DNA of 14,504 nucleotides from an uncultured Amylibacter sp. Its GTDB lineage: Bacteria; Pseudomonadota; Alphaproteobacteria; Rhodobacterales; Rhodobacteraceae. A program made the translations under genes and the position numbers. Below are positions 8,599-14,504 of the stretch, in pieces; positions within the stretch are counted from its first letter, which is position 1, and each line of letters opens with the position of its first letter. The stretch spans positions 1 through 14,504 of the forward strand of contig CALLAV010000104.1 in assembly GCA_938001995.1 (NCBI GenBank), read 5' to 3'. The notes under the pieces were generated by a model that was not told the origin of the DNA, searched no databases, and worked only from the letters and a program-made list of their open reading frames with translations.

Positions 8599-8718
8599 CC
8601 AATGGATCAGATTGGCGTTCAGTGTGCACGGTATCAAGGCCTGCTACCCATCTATTGGCCTTGTGTAGTCCTCGGACTCGTACCAGTTCCCACTGCGAAC
8701 CCCTACCGCAGTGGGAGC
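8599..8718 (+). other. Hairpin-rich intergenic segment upstream of trmFO (candidate structured RNA)
   Basis: The 312-base gap between the LysR-type gene and trmFO holds no convincing gene but has several helices. CCAAT/ATTGG pair at 8599-8615. CAAGGCC/GGCCTTG pair at 8635-8663 around a 15-nt loop. AGTC/GACT pair at 8667-8678. A 12-bp stem, 8686-8697 with 8707-8718, closes a 9-nt loop (one G-T pair). GGTA at 8630-8633 can pair with TACC at 8681-8684, enclosing the second and third hairpins as a three-way junction. This could be a trmFO leader, an independent small RNA, or a palindromic intergenic repeat unit. It does not match the conserved cores I know for SRP RNA, RNase P RNA, tmRNA or tRNA. 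Confidence 0.4.
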
Positions 8719-8777
8719 ACCACCCCCTCCAGAAATTGCAGCTTTCCAATTGCTGCGCCCTGCCCTAAATCCCCCTT

Positions 8778-10127
8778 ATGACAAAACCGATACATATCAT
8801 TGGCGGTGGCATGGCGGGCTCTGAAGCTGCTTGGCAAATCGTCTCCGCTGGCCACCCCGTAGTGATCCACGAAATGCGGCCTACTGTTGGCACGTTCGCG
8901 CACCAAACCGACAGTTTGGCAGAATTGGTCTGTTCCAATTCCTTCCGCTCGGATGATCACGAAGCAAACGCCGTTGGTCTGCTGCATTGGGAAATGCGTG
9001 CCGCAAACAGCCTGATCATGGAAATGGCCGAAGTCCACAAACTGCCCGCAGGCGGTGCGCTGGCTGTAGACCGCGAACCGTTCGCAGCGGCCGTGACGGA
9101 TCGTTTGTTAAACCACCCGCTGGTGACGCTCGAACGGGGTGAAGTTTCGGGCCTGCCGCCAGAAGACTGGGGTCAAACCATCGTCGCAACGGGCCCGCTG
9201 ACGTCATCATCACTGGCAGAGTCTATCTTAGCTGCGACCGGCGAAGGCGCGCTTGCGTTCTTTGATGCGATTGCCCCAATCGTTTACGCAGACAGCATTG
9301 ATATGTCCAAAGCGTGGTTCCAATCCCGTTATGACAAAGGCGAAACAGAAGAAGAGCGCACGGCCTATTTGAACTGCCCGATGGACAAAGACACCTATGA
9401 GGCGTTTATCGACGCGCTGCTGGAGTCTGGAAAAACCGAATTCAAAGACTGGGAAAAAGACACGCCCTATTTTGATGGCTGTTTGCCTATCGAAGTGATG
9501 GCCGAGCGGGGCCGTGAAACACTGCGCTTTGGTCCGATGAAACCCGTTGGCCTGACCAACCCGCATCAACCCGATGTAAAACCCTATGCCGTGGTGCAAC
9601 TGCGCCGCGACAATGCTCTGGGCACGCTTTACAACATCGTCGGGTTCCAGACCAAGATGAAATACGGCGAACAGGCGCAGGCTTTTGCGCTGATCCCTGG
9701 TTTGGAAAACGCCAAATTTGCGCGTCTCGGGGGCATTCACCGCAACACATTTATCAACTCACCCCGACTGCTCGATGGGCAAATGCGTTTGAAATCGCGC
9801 CCTGATATACGGTTTGCGGGACAGATTTCAGGAGTTGAAGGTTATGTCGAAAGCGCAGCGATGGGTTTGCTTGCAGGGCGGATGGCGGTGGCAGAGGCCG
9901 AGGGGCAAACCCTGTCTGATGTTCCCCAAACAACAGCAATGGGCGCGCTGGTCACACACATCACAGGCGGCGCAGATGCAAAAACGTTCCAGCCGATGAA
10001 TGTAAACTTTGGCCTCTTTCCACTGGTGGACGGCGTGAAAGGCGGACGACGCAATCGCAAAGACCGCTACAAAGCCTATACGGATCGCGCCAAAGCCGAT
10101 TGGCAGGATTGGTTGCAAGGGGCCTAA
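8778..10127 (+). CDS. trmFO: Methylenetetrahydrofolate--tRNA-(uracil-5-)-methyltransferase
   Basis: TrmFO makes 5-methyluridine at position 54 of the tRNA T-loop, using 5,10-methylenetetrahydrofolate as carbon donor and reduced FAD. The N-terminal FAD-binding motif is [13 protein letters not shown] (7-19). The two functionally important cysteines of the family appear as Cys52 in [10 protein letters not shown] and Cys235 in [15 protein letters not shown]. Further family blocks are [19 protein letters not shown] and, at the C-terminus, [10 protein letters not shown]. At 449 residues the length is normal. No Shine-Dalgarno-like sequence precedes the ATG (the upstream bases are C-rich), so initiation may be weak or depend on RNA structure. 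It is the first gene of an operon with a methyltransferase (21-bp gap) and gluQ. Confidence 0.97.
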   Translation: MTKPIHIIGGGMAGSEAAWQIVSAGHPVVIHEMRPTVGTFAHQTDSLAELVCSNSFRSDDHEANAVGLLHWEMRAANSLIMEMAEVHKLPAGGALAVDREPFAAAVTDRLLNHPLVTLERGEVSGLPPEDWGQTIVATGPLTSSSLAESILAATGEGALAFFDAIAPIVYADSIDMSKAWFQSRYDKGETEEERTAYLNCPMDKDTYEAFIDALLESGKTEFKDWEKDTPYFDGCLPIEVMAERGRETLRFGPMKPVGLTNPHQPDVKPYAVVQLRRDNALGTLYNIVGFQTKMKYGEQAQAFALIPGLENAKFARLGGIHRNTFINSPRLLDGQMRLKSRPDIRFAGQISGVEGYVESAAMGLLAGRMAVAEAEGQTLSDVPQTTAMGALVTHITGGADAKTFQPMNVNFGLFPLVDGVKGGRRNRKDRYKAYTDRAKADWQDWLQGA

Positions 10128-10148
10128 TCGCTGGCTAGTGTTTGGAGC

Positions 10149-10766
10149 ATGAGTGATCACAACAACCACCTCGATCGCGCGTATAAATTGGACAGTGTGA
10201 ATGAAACGCGCGATTTTTACGCCGATTGGGCCGCAACCTATGACGCAGAAATCGCTGAAAACGGATACGCCACGCCAAAACGCTGTGCCGAGGCTGTGTC
10301 GAAGTTTTCCTCCTCGGATGCTGTTGTTTTGGACACGGGATGCGGAACAGGCCTTTCGGGACTTGCGCTCAGGGCTGCTGGATTTGCGCACATTGACGGG
10401 TTCGATATTACCGATGAAATGCTTAACGTCGCGCGGGGGCGTGACCTATATCGCAACATCTGGCTGGCCGAGGCTGGCGCGCAGATTGACGTGTCACGCG
10501 GGCCATATGACGTGATCGCCGCCATTGGTGTGATCGGAAACGGAGCCGCCCCCGTGACCTTTTTCTACGACATCATAAAGCAGATGAATCGTGGATCGTT
10601 TTTTGTGTTTTCGTTCAATGATCACACGCTCGAAGATCCGCAATTTGAAGGCGCTTTGAACAACACGCTCGACACGGGTGGGTATGGTTTGGTGTTCAAG
10701 GAATATGGGCCACATTTTCCCAAACGGGACATGAATTCAAATGTTTACGTGATGCAACGCCATTGA
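10149..10766 (+). CDS. Class I SAM-dependent methyltransferase
   Basis: Rossmann-fold methyltransferase of unknown substrate. An N-terminal FYADWAATYDAEIAENGY segment (23-40) resembles UbiE- and WBSCR27-like methyltransferases. Motif I is VLDTGCGTGLSG (60-71), with Asp86 in GFDIT as the likely acidic residue contacting the SAM ribose. YDVIAAIGVIGNG near 120-135 fits motif IV. It is 205 residues long, with no signal peptide or membrane segment. It lies 21 bp after trmFO, and its stop overlaps the gluQ start by three bases, so it is translated from a tRNA-modification operon; a role in tRNA or translation-factor methylation is only inference. GGAG lies one base before the ATG, too close to be a good ribosome binding site. 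Confidence 0.85.
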   Translation: MSDHNNHLDRAYKLDSVNETRDFYADWAATYDAEIAENGYATPKRCAEAVSKFSSSDAVVLDTGCGTGLSGLALRAAGFAHIDGFDITDEMLNVARGRDLYRNIWLAEAGAQIDVSRGPYDVIAAIGVIGNGAAPVTFFYDIIKQMNRGSFFVFSFNDHTLEDPQFEGALNNTLDTGGYGLVFKEYGPHFPKRDMNSNVYVMQRH

Positions 10767-11611
10767 CGATTGAACGGTTTGCTCCTTCGCCCACAGGGTT
10801 GTTGCACCTTGGCCATGCGTATTCCGCGCTCACGGCCTTTGACGCGGCGCAGGCCGCAAACGGGCGTTTTTTGGTGCGTATCGAAGACATCGACGGACCG
10901 CGCTGCAGGCCTGAATTTACCGATGCAATTTACGAAGATTTGACCTGGCTCGGCATTGAATGGGAACGGCCTGTTTTGTTTCAATCGAAACGAATGGCGG
11001 CCTATGATGCCGCTGTAAAAAGGTTAACGGAAATGGGCCTAACGTATCATTGTTCCTGCACCCGCAGGGATATAGCGGCGGCCCTGTCCGCGCCCCAAGA
11101 AGGCGGAGAACCCGCCTTTGGCCCTGACGGTGCGATCTATCCTGGAACCTGCCGTGGGCGGAAGGGAAACGTTGAGGATGCAGTGCGTCTCGATATGCGA
11201 AAGGCATTGGCCACGCTCGATGGGTCGAAAGATCTGTCCTACACTGAAATCGGCATGGATGCTGGGGTTAAGGTTTTGGACAAAACAGCCCTAATCGAGC
11301 AGTGCGGCGACATCGTTCTGGCACGCAAAGATATCGGCACATCCTACCACGTGGCGGTTGTTGTGGATGACGCGTATCAAAAGGTTACTCACGTCACACG
11401 CGGTGTGGACATGGCCTCGGCCACGCAGATCCATGTGGTGTTGCAACGCTTGCTCGACCTGCCCACACCCACGTATCGCCACCACCGTCTGATCCGCGAT
11501 GACACTGGTAAACGCCTTGCCAAACGGCACGACGCGCTGGCCATCCGCGCGTTGCGGGATCAGGGCTGGAGCGTGAAAGACATCCGTGCGGCAGTTACTT
11601 TATCGGCTTAA
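10763..11611 (+). CDS. gluQ: Glutamyl-Q tRNA(Asp) synthetase
   Basis: GluQ-RS is a truncated glutamyl-tRNA synthetase paralogue. It activates glutamate without tRNA and attaches it to queuosine at position 34 of tRNA(Asp). Class I signatures are HLGH at 15-18 (HIGH motif) and KRLAKR at 250-255 (KMSKS-like). The zinc site typical of this family is complete: Cys97, Cys99, Tyr126 and Cys130 (E. coli C101, C103, Y115, C119). The anticodon-binding domain of GluRS is missing and the length of 282 fits. The only suitable start is TTG at 10763, giving MTIERFAPSPTG and overlapping the previous stop codon (TTGA), so translational coupling is likely. Its 3' end overlaps convergent hisI by 17 bases. Confidence 0.95.
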   Translation: MTIERFAPSPTGLLHLGHAYSALTAFDAAQAANGRFLVRIEDIDGPRCRPEFTDAIYEDLTWLGIEWERPVLFQSKRMAAYDAAVKRLTEMGLTYHCSCTRRDIAAALSAPQEGGEPAFGPDGAIYPGTCRGRKGNVEDAVRLDMRKALATLDGSKDLSYTEIGMDAGVKVLDKTALIEQCGDIVLARKDIGTSYHVAVVVDDAYQKVTHVTRGVDMASATQIHVVLQRLLDLPTPTYRHHRLIRDDTGKRLAKRHDALAIRALRDQGWSVKDIRAAVTLSA

Positions 11612-11954
11612 GCAGTTCTACTTCACCATCTAACACGCTGGTGTAAAAACAATTTCTGCGATTGGTGTGACAGGCAGCGCCCACTTGATCGACCAGCACC
11701 AAAATACAATCGCGATCACAGTCGATCCGCATGTCCACCAGCGCCTGTGTATGGCCAGAGGTCTTGCCTTTCACCCAAAACGCAGACCGCGAGCGGGACC
11801 AATAGGTGACTTCCTTGGTTTCAAGCGTCTGCGCAATCGCATCCGCGTTCATCCATGCCATCATCAGAACCTCGCCCGTGTCATGCTGCTGGGCGATACA
11901 AGGCACAAGGCCTGCGTCATTAAATTTCAACGTGGTTGGATCAAATTTTGTCAT
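11595..11954 (-). CDS. hisI: Phosphoribosyl-AMP cyclohydrolase
   Basis: HisI opens the adenine ring of phosphoribosyl-AMP in the third step of histidine biosynthesis, as a metal-dependent cytoplasmic dimer. The metal-binding aspartates are D78, D80 and D82 (DCDRD), and the conserved cysteines C79, C95 and C102 are present (CHTNRRNCFY block). At 119 residues this is the stand-alone cyclohydrolase, not fused to HisE. The ATG at 11952-11954 has GAGGA about 12 bases upstream. It is convergent with gluQ, overlapping 17 bases at the 3' ends, and divergent from the IscU-like gene across a 78-bp gap. No T-box or his leader is visible, and no other his genes are in the window. Confidence 0.96.
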   Translation of the reverse strand: MTKFDPTTLKFNDAGLVPCIAQQHDTGEVLMMAWMNADAIAQTLETKEVTYWSRSRSAFWVKGKTSGHTQALVDMRIDCDRDCILVLVDQVGAACHTNRRNCFYTSVLDGEVELLKPIK

Positions 11955-12032
11955 GACGGGCGGGTTCCTCTTTCCAAGGGGCAGCTTGAGGCCTAGTTAA
12001 TAGGGTAAGCAAGAAAACGAAAGGGCTGCGTG

Positions 12033-12479
12033 ATGACAGACGCATCCGATATGATCAAACTCTATTCCAACCGTATTTTGGCGCTGGCAGCGGATATTCC
12101 GCATTCGGACCGTTTGGATGCACCAGACGCGAGCGAGATGAAACGCTCCCCCCTGTGCGGGTCCACTGTGACGGTCGATGTGTCTGTGCAAAATGGCGTG
12201 GTGTCTGCCTTTGGCCAAGACGTGAAAGCCTGTGCTTTGGGGCAAGCATCTGCCAGTGTTCTGGGGTCTGCCGTGGTGGGCCAATCGCTCGATACGATCC
12301 GCAAAGGGCGTGATGAGTTGGCGGCTATGCTAAAATCTGACGGCCCTGCCCCTGCGGCCCCCTTTGACGAGTTGAAGGTTCTGGAACCCGCAAAGGCGTA
12401 TAAAAACCGCCATGCGTCTGTTCTACTGGCTTTTGACGCCACCGTGGCTGCTCTGGAATCCCTATCCGAAACCGCATAA
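12033..12479 (+). CDS. IscU/NifU-like iron-sulfur cluster scaffold homologue
   Basis: Homologue of the IscU/SufU Fe-S scaffold family. The first two cluster-ligand cysteines are conserved: Cys42 in PLCGSTV and Cys67 in VKACALGQASASV. At the third site, where E. coli IscU has His105-Cys106, this protein has KNRHASVLLAF: the histidine (127) is kept but the cysteine is Ala128. It may therefore bind a cluster differently or not be a general scaffold. At 148 residues it is longer than IscU, with an Ala/Pro-rich insertion near 105-112. I start at the ATG at 12033, with AAGGG seven bases upstream; GTG at 12030 is directly before it and would add one residue. No iscS or suf genes are nearby. Confidence 0.85.
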   Translation: MTDASDMIKLYSNRILALAADIPHSDRLDAPDASEMKRSPLCGSTVTVDVSVQNGVVSAFGQDVKACALGQASASVLGSAVVGQSLDTIRKGRDELAAMLKSDGPAPAAPFDELKVLEPAKAYKNRHASVLLAFDATVAALESLSETA

Positions 12480-12509
12480 AAAAACGCCGCGACCCAGATG
12501 GGCGCGGCG
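12478..12509 (-). terminator. Intrinsic terminator, minus strand
   Basis: On the minus strand, CGCCGCG-CCC, an ATCT loop and GGG-T-CGCGGCG form a 10-bp GC-rich stem with one bulged T, followed by seven T residues. The T-run overlaps the stop codon of the IscU-like gene on the other strand. It is well oriented to end a transcript coming from the small ORF at 12671-12796. On the plus strand the hairpin has no T-run after it, but it may still slow transcription of the IscU-like gene. Confidence 0.8.
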
Positions 12510-12540
12510 CAAAGTAAGCGGTTGGTTGCAAGCAAGTGAA

Positions 12541-12638
12541 ACGAGGCAACGCTTCTACCGTAAGGGACGGCGGGGGTATCTTTTGGGACGAGGCAACATC
12601 CAGATACCAAAGGTTTTCAAACGAGACTAAGAAAACCT
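12541..12638. repeat. Direct and inverted repeats in the 12510-12670 non-coding stretch
   Basis: ACGAGGCAAC is repeated exactly at 12541-12550 and 12588-12597. AGGTTTTC at 12611-12618 and GAAAACCT at 12631-12638 form an 8-bp stem around 12 nt. No convincing gene lies here. On the minus strand it would be the roughly 160-nt 3' untranslated region of the small membrane-peptide transcript; it could also hold a small RNA. Confidence 0.35.
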
Positions 12639-12670
12639 GTGCAGCTTGCGAACCGCGGACGAAACTGAAA

Positions 12671-12796
12671 TCAGAGGGTCGTAACAGGGAGGTGCAAAAC
12701 CACCAACAGCATCACAAAGATTGCGGAAACACCGGCCAAGTCCTCTAGGACGTTGATGGCGTTGTTGCTCAGGATTTGGATCATTTGGCGGATCAT
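12671..12796 (-). CDS. 41-residue single-span membrane peptide, putatively SOS-induced
   Basis: A 41-codon ORF starting MIRQMIQILSNNA. Residues 1-19 are polar/amphipathic with Arg3, Glu18 and Asp19. Residues about 20-38 (LAGVSAIFVMLLVVLHLPV) form one hydrophobic membrane span, and there is no cysteine. The ATG is preceded by GAGG with a 6-base spacing (12803-12806), the best ribosome binding site among the small ORFs here. A LexA-type box lies 32 bp upstream, and an intrinsic terminator ends the minus strand 160 bp downstream, so it forms a complete independent unit after recG (99-bp gap). I recognise no family. By size, topology and LexA context it recalls Caulobacter SidA (29 residues, inhibits division) and E. 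coli TisB (29 residues, membrane toxin), but no residue-level similarity is claimed. Confidence 0.6.
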   Translation of the reverse strand: MIRQMIQILSNNAINVLEDLAGVSAIFVMLLVVLHLPVTTL

Positions 12797-12827
12797 TTTG
12801 GACCTCAATGTTGTTTTGTTCTCGTCA

Positions 12828-12842
12828 GTTCCTGTAATGTTC
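12828..12842 (-). promoter_or_regulatory. LexA (SOS) box upstream of the small membrane-peptide gene
   Basis: The plus strand reads GTTCCTGTAATGTTC, an exact GTTC-N7-GTTC repeat. It equals the uvrA box at 12 of 15 positions, including the TAA in the spacer, though it is inverted relative to its gene. It lies 32 bp upstream of the ATG of the 41-codon ORF. A third GTTC stands at 12818-12821 (spacing 6), and GAAC pairs stand at 12876-12879 and 12886-12889. The site overlaps the candidate -10 element. Confidence 0.65.
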
Positions 12843-12864
12843 TACATTTGTTTACCATTTTCAA
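12836..12864 (-). promoter_or_regulatory. Candidate promoter of the small membrane-peptide gene
   Basis: On the minus strand TTGAAA (12859-12864) is followed after 17 bp by AACATT (12836-12841). The -35 matches the consensus at five of six positions, the -10 at only three. The -10 falls inside the LexA-type box, as expected for repression, and would give a leader of about 30 nt. Confidence 0.3.
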
Positions 12865-12895
12865 CATAAAAATGAGAACATTTGTGAACTTTCTG

Positions 12896-14504
12896 TTAAC
12901 CCACTGAAATAAAACGAATAGCTTTGTCCTGTTCCATCAAATAAAGTAGCGTTCTGGCGGCCTGACCCCGAGCTGATTGCATTTTCGGGTCCGTTGTTAG
13001 CAATAAACGCGCATCATCCTGCGCCGTTTTCATCAAATCGCCCTGCGTTTCGATATCGGCAATCTGGAACCGCGGCAGGCCTGATTGCGCAACGCCCAGC
13101 ACATCGCCCGCGCCGCGAATTTTCAAATCTTCCTCTGCGATCTTGAACCCGTCATCCGTGTCACGCATGGTTTTTAACCGTCGCTCTGCTGTTTGGCCAA
13201 GTGTGCCATACATCAACAAACAGGTAGACGCTTCGGAGCCGCGCCCGACACGACCCCGCAGTTGGTGCAACTGCGCCAAACCAAAACTTTCCGCCTGTTC
13301 AATCACCATAATCGACGCTGTTGGAACGTTTACGCCCACCTCAATCACCGTGGTCGCGACCAGCAGTTTCGTTTTACCCGCAATAAAATCGGCCATGGCC
13401 GCATCTTTGTCCGCAGGTGGCATCTGCCCGTGAACCATGCCAACGTTTTCTTCGCCCAAAGCCACACGCAACATCCGATATCGGTCTTCTGTGGCGGCCC
13501 AATCTTTGGTCTCGCTTTCGCCCACCAACGGACACACCCAATAGGCTTGCCTTCCATCCGCAATCGCAGTTTTCAGCCGTTCGATCACCTGTTCAAGACG
13601 GCTTTGCGACACCAAAACCGTTTCAATAGGCTTACGTCCTGCGGGTTTTTCATCCAGCACGGACACATCCATATCCCCGTAATTCGCCAACTCTAGCGAG
13701 CGTGGAATTGGCGTCGCAGTCATCACAAGGATATCAACTGCCGCGCCTTTGGACCCAAGATCAAGCCGCTGCCGCACACCAAATCGGTGCTGTTCGTCGA
13801 TCACGGCCAGACGAAGGTCTTTAAATTCAACGTCTTGTTGGAAAACCGCATGTGTACCCACTAGGATCTGGATTTTCCCCTCGGCGAGGGCCGCCAGTTT
13901 CGCACGGCGCTCGCCCCCTTTGTCGCGCCCCGTGAGAATTTCCAGAACAACGCCCGCTTGGGCCGCCAAGGGCTGCAATCCTTCAAGATGTTGACGCGCC
14001 AGAATTTCAGTTGGGGCCATCATCACGCCCTGCCCGCCTGCTTCGACTGCGGCCAGCAATGCGATCAATGCGACCAGTGTTTTACCAGACCCAACATCCC
14101 CTTGTAGCAATCGATTCATGCGGCGCGGAGTGGCCATATCGTCAGTGATTTCTTCGAACGCCCGCAGTTGCGCACCCGTCGCCGAATAGGGAAGCGCCTT
14201 TAGTACCTTGTTGCGCAACGCGCCGTTGCCTTGCGTCACAACACCCTTTTTCTTACGCACTGAATGCCGCGCCAGTGCCAAAGTCAGTTGGTGCGCAAGC
14301 AGTTCATCATATGCCAAACGCGCCCGCGCGGGGCTGGCGGGATGCAGATCACTGGTCTTTTCGGGATGATGCGCTGTGACAACCGCTTCGTTCCACGCGG
14401 GCCATTCGTGCTTTGTTATCAGGCTCGGTTCAATCCATTCTTCCAAAACAGGCGCGCGCTCCAACGCGCTTTTGCTCGCCTTGCCCATCTGTTTTTGGGT
14501 CACA
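12896..14504 (-). CDS. recG: ATP-dependent DNA helicase RecG (partial, N-terminus beyond window)
   Basis: RecG is a superfamily 2 helicase that reverses stalled replication forks and processes branched DNA. The 536 codons present (of roughly 690-700) lack most of the N-terminal wedge domain. Counting from the GTG codon at 14503, Walker A GDVGSGKT is at 135-142 and the DEQH box (motif II) at 236-239. MTATPIPRS (motif III) and the C-terminal helicase motifs VATTVIEVGVNVP and QLRGRVGRG follow. The C-terminal ARTLLYLM...DKAIRFISVG is the natural end. The GTG at 14503 is internal: the sequence runs on from the family's usual TQK segment and is open to the edge. It is 99 bp upstream of the small membrane-peptide gene on the same strand, but that gene seems to have its own promoter. 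Confidence 0.98.
   Translation of the reverse strand, partial: VTQKQMGKASKSALERAPVLEEWIEPSLITKHEWPAWNEAVVTAHHPEKTSDLHPASPARARLAYDELLAHQLTLALARHSVRKKKGVVTQGNGALRNKVLKALPYSATGAQLRAFEEITDDMATPRRMNRLLQGDVGSGKTLVALIALLAAVEAGGQGVMMAPTEILARQHLEGLQPLAAQAGVVLEILTGRDKGGERRAKLAALAEGKIQILVGTHAVFQQDVEFKDLRLAVIDEQHRFGVRQRLDLGSKGAAVDILVMTATPIPRSLELANYGDMDVSVLDEKPAGRKPIETVLVSQSRLEQVIERLKTAIADGRQAYWVCPLVGESETKDWAATEDRYRMLRVALGEENVGMVHGQMPPADKDAAMADFIAGKTKLLVATTVIEVGVNVPTASIMVIEQAESFGLAQLHQLRGRVGRGSEASTCLLMYGTLGQTAERRLKTMRDTDDGFKIAEEDLKIRGAGDVLGVAQSGLPRFQIADIETQGDLMKTAQDDARLLLTTDPKMQSARGQAARTLLYLMEQDKAIRFISVG

Noticed and set aside
8599..8718. 6S RNA, SRP RNA, RNase P RNA or tRNA
   Set aside because: None of the conserved cores I can check (SRP loop, RNase P core, T-loop/anticodon geometry) are present. 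6S cannot be excluded by eye, but neither the neighbourhood nor the hairpin layout fits its usual long single helix.
8558..8749. 63-codon minus-strand ORF in the LysR-trmFO gap
   Set aside because: It has no family resemblance and no good ribosome binding site, and it runs through all the strong inverted repeats, which explain the sequence better.
12555..12599. 14-codon basic ORF on the minus strand beginning MLPRPKRYPRR
   Set aside because: No ribosome binding site and too short; it lies inside a repeat-bearing non-coding stretch.
12536..12748. 70-codon plus-strand ORF after the IscU-like gene
   Set aside because: Polar, low-information product antisense to the better-supported 41-codon membrane peptide; no ribosome binding site and no family.
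12876..12889. GAAC-N6-GAAC near the recG stop as a second LexA box
   Set aside because: The established spacing is 7, not 6, so I keep it only as an extra half-site pair.
14501..14503. GTG as the start codon of recG
   Set aside because: It would remove most of the wedge domain; the reading frame continues to the window edge and the codon lies inside a conserved segment.

Overview
The window looks like chromosomal DNA of a marine alphaproteobacterium of the Rhodobacterales (Roseobacter group). This is inferred from protein style and gene neighbourhood (uvrA, ssb, gyrA, trmFO, gluQ, hisI, an IscU-like gene and recG), from moderate GC content, and from two direct-repeat operators of the alphaproteobacterial LexA form GTTC-N7-GTTC. 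No insertion sequence, prophage, CRISPR array, rRNA or tRNA is visible. Most of the window is housekeeping DNA.

Layout. 1-1730 (minus) is the N-terminal 576 codons of uvrA, with a LexA-type box 65 bp upstream of its start. 1848-2432 (minus) is a small secreted lytic transglycosylase. Divergent from it is ssb (2618-3112), behind a promoter region full of AACGGTT repeats and ending at a clear intrinsic terminator. 3168-4556 is a two-part protein: a sulfotransferase-like N-terminus joined to an unrecognised C-terminal half. gyrA (4681-7449) follows with its own plausible promoter. A LysR-type regulator (7629-8465) lies behind a perfect operator-like palindrome. The next 312 bases carry no convincing gene but several hairpins. 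trmFO, a class I methyltransferase and gluQ (8778-11611) form a tight tRNA-modification operon. hisI (11595-11954, minus) converges on gluQ with overlapping ends. An IscU-like Fe-S scaffold homologue (12033-12479) follows. recG occupies the right end (12896 to the edge, minus, C-terminal 536 codons).

The most interesting part is the roughly 400-bp gap between the IscU-like gene and recG. On the minus strand it encodes a 41-residue single-span membrane peptide (12671-12796) with a good ribosome binding site and a downstream intrinsic terminator. Immediately upstream is a GTTC-N7-GTTC box that matches the uvrA box at 12 of 15 positions and overlaps the only promoter-like sequence. This has the layout of an SOS-induced small membrane protein, by analogy with Caulobacter SidA (division inhibitor) or E. 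coli TisB (membrane toxin). The functional assignment is inference; the ORF, box, ribosome binding site and terminator are read directly from the sequence.

The genes group into DNA repair and replication (uvrA, ssb, gyrA, recG, and possibly the SOS peptide), tRNA modification (trmFO, gluQ, perhaps the methyltransferase), and single metabolic or envelope genes.
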